From CAZLMF01 sp964560565 (GTDB lineage Bacteria > Bacillota > Clostridia > Oscillospirales > Ruminococcaceae): a stretch of 36,892 nucleotides of DNA. The notes beneath the pieces are model-generated. The model was given only the letters and a program-made list of their open reading frames with translations, was not told where the DNA came from and made no database searches. Position 1 is the stretch's first letter, and the number at the start of each line of letters is the position of its first letter. The stretch is from contig CAZLMF010000005.1 in the NCBI GenBank assembly GCA_964560565.1, positions 1 to 36,892 of the forward strand, in the 5' to 3' direction. The translations under genes and the position numbers were made by a program. This document shows positions 24,316-32,076 of the stretch, piece by piece.

Positions 24316-26091
24316 ATGGCAGATAATATGAAGGGGCTAAAGCGCACCCATTACTGCGGCGACTTTAGCAGCGCAAATATAGGCGAAATCGTCACCGTTT
24401 CAGGCTTTGTGCAAAAGTGCAGAGAGCTTGGGGCATTGGTTTTCATTGATTTAAGGGACCGCACAGGAATTGTGCAGCTTGCATTTAACGATGAAACCCA
24501 GCGTGATATATTTGAAAAAGCAGCAGCTTGCAGAGCTGAGTATGTGCTAATGGCACAGGGCAAGGTGCGCGCAAGAGAAAGTGCAAATAGCGAGCTTAAA
24601 ACGGGGGAAATTGAGATTGCAGTTAGCGATTTGCGCCTGCTTTCAAAAGCGGTTACCCCTCCCTTTGAGATTGTGGAGAAATCCAATGTTAAAGAGGAGT
24701 TGCGCCTAAAACACCGCTATTTAGACCTGCGCAGACCCAACCTCCAGCACAATATGGCGATGCGCCATAAGGTCACTAAGCTTATTCGTGACTACTTCGA
24801 TAAAAACGGCTTTATTGAAATTGAAACGCCTATACTAATTAAGTCAACTCCCGAGGGCGCAAGGGACTTTCTAGTCCCCTCAAGGCTTCATAAGGGCTCA
24901 TTCTATGCGCTGCCTCAATCCCCTCAACTTTACAAGCAACTTAGCATGGTGGCAGGGTTTGACCGCTATATCCAAATTGCACGCTGCTTCCGTGATGAGG
25001 ACTTGCGCTATGACCGTCAGCCGGAGTTCACTCAAATTGACATGGAGATGTCCTATGTGGACATTGACGATGTACTTGATATGAATGAGGGCATGATTGC
25101 GTATGTATTTAAGCAGGCACTCGGTGTTGATATTCCCCTGCCCCTGCCGCGCATGACGTACGCTGACGCTATGGAGCGCTTTGGCTCAGACAAGCCTGAT
25201 ACTCGCTTTGGAATGGAGCTTGTAAATATAAATGACACTGTAAAGGACTGCGGATTTTCCGTCTTTGCGGATTGTGTAGCTTCCGGCGGGCGTGTTAGCG
25301 CTATCAACGTCAAGGGCGCAGCTTCTACCTTTACCCGCAAGGAAATCGACAAGCTCACCGAATTCGTCAAGGGCTTTGGCGTCAAGGGACTTGCATGGAT
25401 TCGCCACACTGACGATGGCATTTCTTCAAGCTTTGCAAAGTTTATGACCGAAGAGGAAATGAACGCACTTACCTCAGCAATGGAATGTAAGCAAGGTGAC
25501 GTTATCCTAATCATTGCGGCTAAAACCGCTCTTACTCTTTCCGCACTTGGGGCATTGCGCCTTAACTGCGCTAAAAAGCTTGATATTATCCCCAAGCAGT
25601 TGAACTTCCTGTGGATAACCGAGTTCCCCTTCTTTGAGTGGGATGAGGATTTAGGCGACTTTGTTGCAAAGCACCACGCATTCACCTCCCCTATGGAGGA
25701 TGATATTGCCCTGCTTGACAGCGATAAGGGCTCTGTTCGTGCAATGGCATATGACCTTGTGCTAAACGGAGTGGAGCTTTCAAGCGGTTCAATTAGAATT
25801 ACCGACCCAGATTTGCAAAAGAGAATGTTCTACGCATTAGGGCTTTCAAACGAGGAGGCGGAGGAGAAGTTTGGCTTCCTCACTGATGCCTTTAAGCATG
25901 GCGCACCCCCTCACGGAGGTATGGGCATAGGGCTTGACCGCCTGCTCATGCTTATGCTTGACACGGATAATGTCCGTGATGTTATCGCATTCCCAAAAGT
26001 ACAAAATATGTCGGAACTTATGACCTCCTGCCCCTCCCCTTGCGCAAATGCGCAGCTTGAGGAGCTTGGTATTAAGCTTATAGAAGAATAA
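24316..26091 (+). CDS. aspS: Aspartyl-tRNA synthetase (bacterial type)
   Basis: This 591-residue class IIb synthetase charges tRNA-Asp. It has an N-terminal OB-fold anticodon domain (about 1-110), the catalytic core with RCFRDEDLRYDRQPEFTQID (motif 2 region), the bacterial GAD insertion (about 290-415) and motif 3 GGMGIGLDRLLMLM. The usual RADRQPEFTQ has tyrosine in place of alanine. The ATG at 24316 follows GAGGAG; the open frame upstream runs back into hisS and is not used. It lies 25 bp after hisS, so the two form an operon, a common pairing in Firmicutes. A strong terminator follows. Confidence 0.96.
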   Translation: MADNMKGLKRTHYCGDFSSANIGEIVTVSGFVQKCRELGALVFIDLRDRTGIVQLAFNDETQRDIFEKAAACRAEYVLMAQGKVRARESANSELKTGEIEIAVSDLRLLSKAVTPPFEIVEKSNVKEELRLKHRYLDLRRPNLQHNMAMRHKVTKLIRDYFDKNGFIEIETPILIKSTPEGARDFLVPSRLHKGSFYALPQSPQLYKQLSMVAGFDRYIQIARCFRDEDLRYDRQPEFTQIDMEMSYVDIDDVLDMNEGMIAYVFKQALGVDIPLPLPRMTYADAMERFGSDKPDTRFGMELVNINDTVKDCGFSVFADCVASGGRVSAINVKGAASTFTRKEIDKLTEFVKGFGVKGLAWIRHTDDGISSSFAKFMTEEEMNALTSAMECKQGDVILIIAAKTALTLSALGALRLNCAKKLDIIPKQLNFLWITEFPFFEWDEDLGDFVAKHHAFTSPMEDDIALLDSDKGSVRAMAYDLVLNGVELSSGSIRITDPDLQKRMFYALGLSNEEAEEKFGFLTDAFKHGAPPHGGMGIGLDRLLMLMLDTDNVRDVIAFPKVQNMSELMTSCPSPCANAQLEELGIKLIEE

Positions 26092-26097
26092 AAAATT

Positions 26098-26122
26098 CGG
26101 TGGGGTTTTACCCCACCGTTTA
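26098..26122 (+). terminator. Terminator of hisS-aspS
   Basis: CGGTGGGG-TTTTA-CCCCACCG is a perfect 8-bp stem followed by TTTAT. It begins 6 bp after the aspS stop. Confidence 0.88.
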
Positions 26123-26204
26123 TGCTTTTACATAGCCTTTCTCCCATTTATGGAATGCGCAACCATTAAATATCGCCATTGGATGCAAGTTTTGGGAAAA
26201 ACAC

Positions 26205-26232
26205 TTTACTTTTCTTACAAAAGTAGTATAAT
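26205..26232 (+). promoter_or_regulatory. Promoter of the trkA-trkA-activase operon
   Basis: TTTACT (26205-26210) and TATAAT (26227-26232) are separated by 16 bp, 67 bp before the first trkA-type gene. Confidence 0.6.
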
Positions 26233-26299
26233 GATTTTGTGAGATGTGACAAATGATAAGTAAGTTTCATTATTATAAAACTTAAAAGGAAATGAGATT

Positions 26300-26920
26300 A
26301 TGAATATTCTTGTAGTCGGCTGTGGTAAGGTTGGTTCCAGCCTGGCAAGCTTGCTTAGCCGAGAAGGGCATGATGTTTCCGTCGTCGACAGGCAGGAGGA
26401 GAACTTCGACCTGCTTGCCTCTGACTTCAGCGGCTATACCACCAATGGAGTCCCCATTGACCAAGACGTTTTACGCCGTGCAGGCATTGAAAACTGCGAT
26501 GCGGTTGCCACCATGACACCGGACGACAACATCAACATCATGGTAAGCCAGCTTGCAAGTGAGCTTTTCCATGTGCCAAGGGTGATCGCCCGTATTTATG
26601 ACCCTAAGCGTGAAAATGTGTTCTCGCATTTTGGTTTGCGAACTGTCTGCCCCACCAATATGACCGTTGCGGCGGTAAGCGCCTCCATTACACAGGATAA
26701 GCCTACACAAATTATGACCTTTGGACTTCATACCGTTTCCTATTCAAGGATTACGCTGCCAAAGCAGTATATAGACCGCCCTTCCTCAGAAATTGAGCTG
26801 GAGGAAAACGAAGCACTCTTTGCGATTGAGCATGAAAACGGCAGACTTACCCTTGCAGGCTCAAATGATATTCTCCTTAAAAAGGACGACACGCTGATAT
26901 TCACAAAATTAGTTGACTAG
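26300..26920 (+). CDS. TrkA-type potassium uptake regulatory protein (first of two)
   Basis: This 206-residue cytoplasmic protein has an RCK/TrkA_N Rossmann domain (VVGCGKVGSSLASLLSREG with GxGxxG, then VVDRQEENF with the acidic residue that contacts NAD ribose). A C-terminal TrkA_C-like domain follows from about 130. Such proteins bind NAD(H), ATP or cyclic di-AMP and gate a Trk/Ktr potassium channel. No channel subunit (TrkH/KtrB) is in the window. It lies 34 bp ahead of a second, divergent copy, resembling the two-protein CeoB-CeoC arrangement. Confidence 0.86.
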   Translation: MNILVVGCGKVGSSLASLLSREGHDVSVVDRQEENFDLLASDFSGYTTNGVPIDQDVLRRAGIENCDAVATMTPDDNINIMVSQLASELFHVPRVIARIYDPKRENVFSHFGLRTVCPTNMTVAAVSASITQDKPTQIMTFGLHTVSYSRITLPKQYIDRPSSEIELEENEALFAIEHENGRLTLAGSNDILLKKDDTLIFTKLVD

Positions 26921-26954
26921 CCAAAGCTAGATTGATAGAAATAGAAGGTGCAAT

Positions 26955-27617
26955 ATGAAAGTAATTGTAGTTGGCGGCGGCAGAGTCGGTTACTACCTTG
27001 CGAAAACGCTCCTTGAGCACTCCCATCAACCAATAGTAATCGAAATTGATAAGACAATTTGCAGCTTTATTGCAAACAATTTGGATGTTCCCGTTATATG
27101 CGGCGATGGCACAACCCTTGAAATCCTTGATGCGGCGGATGTAAGCAGCTGTGACGCTATAATCTGTGTCACCGGCAAGGACGAGAACAACCTAATCGCT
27201 TGCCAACTTGCAAAAAAGCTTTATAATATCCCTAAGACCATTGCAAAGGTCAATAATCCCAAAAACTACGATGCCCTTAAACAGCTTGGTGTTGATATTG
27301 TAGTATCAGGCACTGATAATATCGCAAGGCTTTTAGAGCATGAAATTGACGCCTCGACAATTCGAAGGTTACTTTCCCTTGACGGGGGAAGGGTTTCCAT
27401 AAGCGAAATATTATTGCCCGATAAATATGAGCTTCACGGCAAAAAAATAAGCGAGCTCAAACTGCCTCCTAACTGCAATATAGTGTCCGTATCAAGGGAC
27501 GGGGAGCTAATCATTCCCTACGGCAGTTTACCACTGAAGTCCGCAGACCGCATAATGATGCTATGTGAGGAATCAGCTTTTCATGAGTTAAGCCTTGCGC
27601 TTAAGCTTCAGCTTTAA
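26955..27617 (+). CDS. TrkA-type potassium uptake regulatory protein (second of two)
   Basis: This 220-residue paralogue of the preceding gene starts with KVIVVGGGRVGYYLAKTLLE and has glutamate at the end of beta strand 2 (VIEIDKTI). CDAIICVTGKDENNLIACQLAKK follows. Its C-terminal TrkA_C domain (about 135-215) is better conserved than in the first copy. It probably forms a hetero-oligomeric ring with the first protein to control potassium transport. It lies only 18 bp before the activase gene, so they are probably co-transcribed. Confidence 0.88.
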   Translation: MKVIVVGGGRVGYYLAKTLLEHSHQPIVIEIDKTICSFIANNLDVPVICGDGTTLEILDAADVSSCDAIICVTGKDENNLIACQLAKKLYNIPKTIAKVNNPKNYDALKQLGVDIVVSGTDNIARLLEHEIDASTIRRLLSLDGGRVSISEILLPDKYELHGKKISELKLPPNCNIVSVSRDGELIIPYGSLPLKSADRIMMLCEESAFHELSLALKLQL

Positions 27618-27635
27618 CTATAAAGGAGAATTTAT

Positions 27636-30600
27636 TTGAACAACAACACCACTAACATTTCAAAGACATTGTTGCTGGGAATTGACGTTGGCTCTACCAC
27701 AGTTAAGACAGTTGTGCTTGACGAGCGTCGCACCGTGCTATACTCTGACTACAAGAGGCACTTTTCCAAGGTGCGTGAACAGGTCTGTGAACAGCTTGCA
27801 GAAATACATAAGCGCTTTGCTGATGCAACTTTCAAGCTTTGTATAACAGGCTCGGCTGGGCTTGGCATTGCCAATTCCGCAAACCTCCCCTTTGTGCAGG
27901 AGGTTCATGCGGCATTCCTTGCCGTTGAGCAACGTTACAACGACATTGACTGCGTAATCGAGCTTGGAGGCGAGGACGCAAAGATAATATTCCTAACCGG
28001 CGGCATTGAGCAGCGTATGAATGGCTCTTGCGCGGGAGGTACAGGTGCGTTTATCGACCAAATGGCGACACTTTTAGGTCTTACTCCTACGCAGCTTGAC
28101 GAACTTGCATCCGGCTACAAAAAGCTTTACCCCATTGCGTCACGCTGTGGTGTGTTTGCAAAGTCCGATGTTCAGCCCCTGTTAAATCAAGGCGCTAACC
28201 GCGCCGACGTTGCAGCTTCAATCTTCCAATCGGTGGTTGACCAAACTGTTTCAGGACTTGCACAAGGGCGAAAAATTACAGGCAAGGTATTGTTCTTAGG
28301 TGGACCTTTATATTTCTTGCAAAGTCTGAGGGATGCCTTTATGCGCACTTTAGAGCTTGATGAAAGCACTGCGTTTTTCCCAGAGGATGCCACCTGCTTT
28401 GTGGCGTATGGCTGTGCGGAATATGCAAGCACCACCGAGGATAGCTTGACTATAACTGAAGTAATGGAGCAAATAAGCCAAGTCCCAGAAAGCACCGCTG
28501 TTATCGGCGCAAAGCTATTTGAGAGCCAAAGCGACTACGATGACTTCTCACATAGGCACGCAAACTTTGATATAGAATTTGAGGATATTCGCACCTATGA
28601 GGGGGATGCATATCTCGGCATTGACGCCGGCAGCACCACCACTAAGCTTGTGCTTATCACTCCCGATGGCAAGCTGCTTTATCAGCACTATGCCTCAAAT
28701 AAAGGACAACCCCTTGATAAAATTCGAGAGGAGCTGACAGAGGTTTACGCCCTTTGCCCACCGGGCATGAGGATTCGCTCAAGTGGTGTAACAGGCTACG
28801 GCGAGGAGCTTATTAAAGCGGCGCTTGGCGTTGACTTTGGCATGGTTGAAACCATTGCCCATTTTACTGCCGCAAAGTTTTTCGAGCCAAATGTAGACTT
28901 CATAATTGATATTGGCGGACAGGACATAAAGTGTTTCAAAATCCGTGGCGGCGCAGTAGATAGCATTATGCTAAACGAAGCTTGCTCCTCCGGCTGCGGA
29001 AGCTTTATTCAAACCTTTGCGCAAGCGCTTGGATACGATATCTCTGATTTCGCAAAGCTTGGTCTCCTTGCGGAGAATCCCGTTGACCTAGGTTCACGCT
29101 GTACTGTGTTTATGAATTCCAGCGTTAAGCAGGCTCAAAAGGACGGCGCAACCGTTGCGGATATATCGGCAGGGCTTTCCCAAAGTATAATCAAAAATGC
29201 TATATATAAAGTTATTCGTGCTAAGTCCCCCTCCGACTTGGGTGAGCATATCGTTGTTCAAGGTGGGACATTCCTAAATGACGCTGTTTTGCGTGCCTTT
29301 GAAATGGAGCTTGGGCGCAATGTGGTAAGGCCCACCATTGCAGGGCTTATGGGAGCTTTCGGTGCGGCACTCTATGCAAGGGATAATGCTGTCAGCAATA
29401 GCACCATCATTGACAGGGATTCCCTTGATGACTTTACCTATTCGAGCAAAGCGACACATTGCGGAGGCTGCACTGCCAACTGCAACTTAACCATCAATAT
29501 CTTTGGTGACGGCAGGAGATATATCAGCGGCAACCGCTGTGAGCGCCCACTTGGAATGCGAAAATCCGAGCAAGTACCCAACCTATACGAGCAAAAGTAC
29601 AAGCTTATACTAAATACCGTAAAAAATCAGAACAAGGGCAATAGGGGCAAAATTGGCATTCCCCTGTCGCTCGGCTCTTATGAGCTTATGCCATTTTACG
29701 TCAAGCTGCTTAATAAAATGGGCTTCACCGCTGTAATCGGCGAGGAATCCACCCGTGACCTTTATTATAAGGGGCAACACACCATTCCATCTGATACTGT
29801 TTGTTATCCTGCAAAGCTTGTGCATGGTGCAATTGAAAGCCTTTTTGAGCAAGGAATTGATGCGGTATTCTACCCCTGCATGACTTATAATCTTGTCGAG
29901 GGCAAAACCGATAACCACTATAACTGCCCCGTTGTGGCATACTACCCAGAGCTTTTGATGGCGAATATGCCAATTCTTACAAAAGATAATTTCATCTATC
30001 CCCACCTTGACTTAAACCGCAGGGAACATGTAGTAAAGGTGCTTTATCGTGAGTTTAAGCGCTTTGGCGTTAAGCGTGGCGAGGTTGCAGCCGCCCTTGA
30101 AAGTGCTTTTAATGCGCAATCCGCATATAGTCAGCATATAATCGAGCTTGGCAACAAGGCAATTGAGTTCGCTCGCAAAAACAAGCGTGAAATTATTGTC
30201 CTTGCAGGCAGACCATACCATATTGACCCAGAAATCAACCACGGTATCCACAAGCTTATTTCCTCCCTTAACATGGTGGTTGTAGGCGAGGACAGCGTTG
30301 CCCACCTTGGGGATGCAGGGCGTGTAGATGTGCTTAACCAGTGGACTTACCACGCAAGGCTATATAATGCTGCCGCTTATGTCGCCACCCAGCCCGATAT
30401 GCAGCTTGTTCAGCTTGTTAGCTTCGGATGCGGCATTGACGCTATTACAACCGATGAGGTGAGGGATATACTAGAGCGTGGCGGAAAGCTTTATACTCAG
30501 CTTAAAATTGACGAGATTTCAAACCTTGGCGCGGCAAAGATAAGACTTCGCAGCCTTGCCGCCGCTGTTGAGAGCTTACGCAAGCAGGATGCTCCAACAA

Positions 30601-30662
30601 GCAAGCCTAAAAGCAAACCAGTACATAAGGCTGAAAGCAAAAAAGAAGTTTCACATGCGTAA
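27636..30662 (+). CDS. 2-hydroxyacyl-CoA dehydratase activase-related protein (two activase domains plus DUF2229)
   Basis: This 1008-residue protein starts at a TTG, 7 bp after AAAGGAG. Two BcrAD/BadFG-type ASKHA ATPase domains stand in tandem (about 10-260 and 320-580), each opening with a GIDxGSTTxK phosphate loop. Each has the two cysteines that hold a shared 4Fe-4S cluster in activases: GSCAGGTGAF and SRCGVFAKS in the first, SSGCGSFIQ and SRCTVFMNS in the second. A cysteine cluster HCGGCTANCNLT...GNRCE follows at about 607-635, then a DUF2229 domain (about 665-900). The last 35 residues are Lys/Ser/Pro-rich and look disordered. Activases use ATP to push low-potential electrons into a partner enzyme; the substrate here is unknown. 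The usual partner module is the next gene. Confidence 0.88.
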   Translation: MNNNTTNISKTLLLGIDVGSTTVKTVVLDERRTVLYSDYKRHFSKVREQVCEQLAEIHKRFADATFKLCITGSAGLGIANSANLPFVQEVHAAFLAVEQRYNDIDCVIELGGEDAKIIFLTGGIEQRMNGSCAGGTGAFIDQMATLLGLTPTQLDELASGYKKLYPIASRCGVFAKSDVQPLLNQGANRADVAASIFQSVVDQTVSGLAQGRKITGKVLFLGGPLYFLQSLRDAFMRTLELDESTAFFPEDATCFVAYGCAEYASTTEDSLTITEVMEQISQVPESTAVIGAKLFESQSDYDDFSHRHANFDIEFEDIRTYEGDAYLGIDAGSTTTKLVLITPDGKLLYQHYASNKGQPLDKIREELTEVYALCPPGMRIRSSGVTGYGEELIKAALGVDFGMVETIAHFTAAKFFEPNVDFIIDIGGQDIKCFKIRGGAVDSIMLNEACSSGCGSFIQTFAQALGYDISDFAKLGLLAENPVDLGSRCTVFMNSSVKQAQKDGATVADISAGLSQSIIKNAIYKVIRAKSPSDLGEHIVVQGGTFLNDAVLRAFEMELGRNVVRPTIAGLMGAFGAALYARDNAVSNSTIIDRDSLDDFTYSSKATHCGGCTANCNLTINIFGDGRRYISGNRCERPLGMRKSEQVPNLYEQKYKLILNTVKNQNKGNRGKIGIPLSLGSYELMPFYVKLLNKMGFTAVIGEESTRDLYYKGQHTIPSDTVCYPAKLVHGAIESLFEQGIDAVFYPCMTYNLVEGKTDNHYNCPVVAYYPELLMANMPILTKDNFIYPHLDLNRREHVVKVLYREFKRFGVKRGEVAAALESAFNAQSAYSQHIIELGNKAIEFARKNKREIIVLAGRPYHIDPEINHGIHKLISSLNMVVVGEDSVAHLGDAGRVDVLNQWTYHARLYNAAAYVATQPDMQLVQLVSFGCGIDAITTDEVRDILERGGKLYTQLKIDEISNLGAAKIRLRSLAAAVESLRKQDAPTSKPKSKPVHKAESKKEVSHA

Positions 30663-30698
30663 AACACAAGGCGAATTCGCCGGAAAGGCATGAAATAG

Positions 30699-31919
30699 AT
30701 GCTTGAATTTACCCCAGAAATGAAAAAAACACACACCATTCTTATCCCCGATATGCTACCTATACACTTCAACCTCATTGTTAATATCTTCAGGCAAAAT
30801 GGTTATAAGATGGAGCTTTTGACCACCAGAACCCGCAATGTAGTCGATGAGGGACTAAAGAATGTACACAACGACACCTGCTACCCTGCTCTGCTTGTTA
30901 TAGGGCAGTTTATTGATGCTCTTAAATCGGGGAAGTATGACCCCGACAAGACTGCGCTATTGATTTCCCAAACAGGTGGTGGATGCAGGGCATCAAACTA
31001 TATTCACCTTCTTAGAAAGTCCTTAAAGCGCGACTTCTCACAGGTGCCTGTGTTGTCGCTAAACTTTAGCGGCTTAGAAAAGCATAGCGGCTTCAAAATC
31101 ACCATTCCAATGCTTTTGAAATTGCTTTTTGCGGTGCTTTATGGGGATATGCTTATGCTCCTTTATAACCAGTGCATACCCTATGAGAAAAATGCGGGAG
31201 ATACCGACCGCCTGCTTGCAAAATGGGAGGAGAAAATCGCCGATAACTTCAGCAAAAACAAGTTTATGTCCGAGGGGAAGATGTACAATCAGCTCCTTGA
31301 GGACTTTGCAGCAATCCCTAAAACAGGCGAGGTTAAACCAAAGGTAGGCATCGTAGGCGAGATTTACGTCAAGTATTCCCCCCTTGCAAACAACGACCTT
31401 GAAAAATTCCTCATTTCGGAGGGGTGCGAGCCTGTTGTGCCAGGACTTATGGACTTTTGCCTTTACTGCGTAAATAACTCCGTCATGGATGGCAAAATCT
31501 ACAACTTCGTTAGCAAGTCAACTCTCATAAACAAGCTTGTTTATAGAATCCTATACGGCAAACAACGCAAGATGATTAAGGCTGTCACAAAGCACGGAGT
31601 TTTCTCTGCTCCTCATGACTTTGAGCATTTGCGCCATGAGGCTGACCGTTTTACTCATCAAGGAGTTAAAATGGGTGAGGGGTGGCTTATTACTGCGGAG
31701 ATGTCTGCTCTTGCGCAAACAGGCGTTGAAAACATCATCTGTACTCAACCCTTCGGCTGCCTGCCAAACCATATTGTCGCAAAAGGCATGTCCCGTGCCA
31801 TAAAAGACGCATTCCCCGACGCTAACATCGTTGCGATTGACTATGACCCAGGCGCAACTAAGATAAACCAAGAAAATCGAATAAAGCTTATGCTTGCGAA
31901 TATAAAGAAACAGGGCTAA
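30699..31919 (+). CDS. 2-hydroxyacyl-CoA dehydratase-like protein (HgdB-type module)
   Basis: This 406-residue protein corresponds to the C-terminal module of the roughly 1400-residue activase-dehydratase proteins of Clostridia. It opens with FTPEMKKTHTILIPDMLPIH and contains HNDTCYPALLVIGQFI, SQTGGGCRASNYIHLL and ICTQPFGCLPNHIV, whose cysteines may bind an iron-sulfur cluster. It has its own ribosome binding site, GGAAAGG at 30682-30688, 10 bp before the ATG. It lies in the same reading frame as the upstream activase, separated by a TAA and a TAG. It is therefore either a naturally split gene or a family protein broken by stops. A true substrate is not known for this group. Confidence 0.85.
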   Translation: MLEFTPEMKKTHTILIPDMLPIHFNLIVNIFRQNGYKMELLTTRTRNVVDEGLKNVHNDTCYPALLVIGQFIDALKSGKYDPDKTALLISQTGGGCRASNYIHLLRKSLKRDFSQVPVLSLNFSGLEKHSGFKITIPMLLKLLFAVLYGDMLMLLYNQCIPYEKNAGDTDRLLAKWEEKIADNFSKNKFMSEGKMYNQLLEDFAAIPKTGEVKPKVGIVGEIYVKYSPLANNDLEKFLISEGCEPVVPGLMDFCLYCVNNSVMDGKIYNFVSKSTLINKLVYRILYGKQRKMIKAVTKHGVFSAPHDFEHLRHEADRFTHQGVKMGEGWLITAEMSALAQTGVENIICTQPFGCLPNHIVAKGMSRAIKDAFPDANIVAIDYDPGATKINQENRIKLMLANIKKQG

Positions 31920-31936
31920 TGCCCTGTTTTTGTTTT
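31911..31936 (+). terminator. Terminator of the activase/dehydratase operon
   Basis: CAGGGC-TAAT-GCCCTG is followed by TTTTTGTTTT. The TAA stop codon of the dehydratase-like gene forms part of the loop. Confidence 0.88.
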
Positions 31937-31996
31937 GTGTGTAGCTTTTGCCTTCGGCACAGAAACCTATATTTCGCCTTTTATTGAACTTTAATG

Positions 31997-32025
31997 TTTA
32001 CACGGTGGGAGAAAGGTGGTATAAT
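31997..32025 (+). promoter_or_regulatory. Promoter of the hybrid kinase gene
   Basis: TTTACA (31997-32002) and TATAAT (32020-32025) are separated by 17 bp, 51 bp before the start codon. Confidence 0.75.
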
Positions 32026-32076
32026 GCATATAAAATAAGAATTGTTTTAAAAGACAACTCTTTTCGGAGGCGGAAT

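Noticed and set aside
25053..25685. Minus-strand open frame of about 210 codons across aspS
   Set aside because: It is a shadow of the aspartyl-tRNA synthetase gene, and the low-complexity Ser-rich translation matches no family.
30690..30698. Start codon at 30690 for the dehydratase-like gene
   Set aside because: It reads ATG-AAA-TAG, a two-codon frame only; the ATG after the TAG at 30699 is the usable start.
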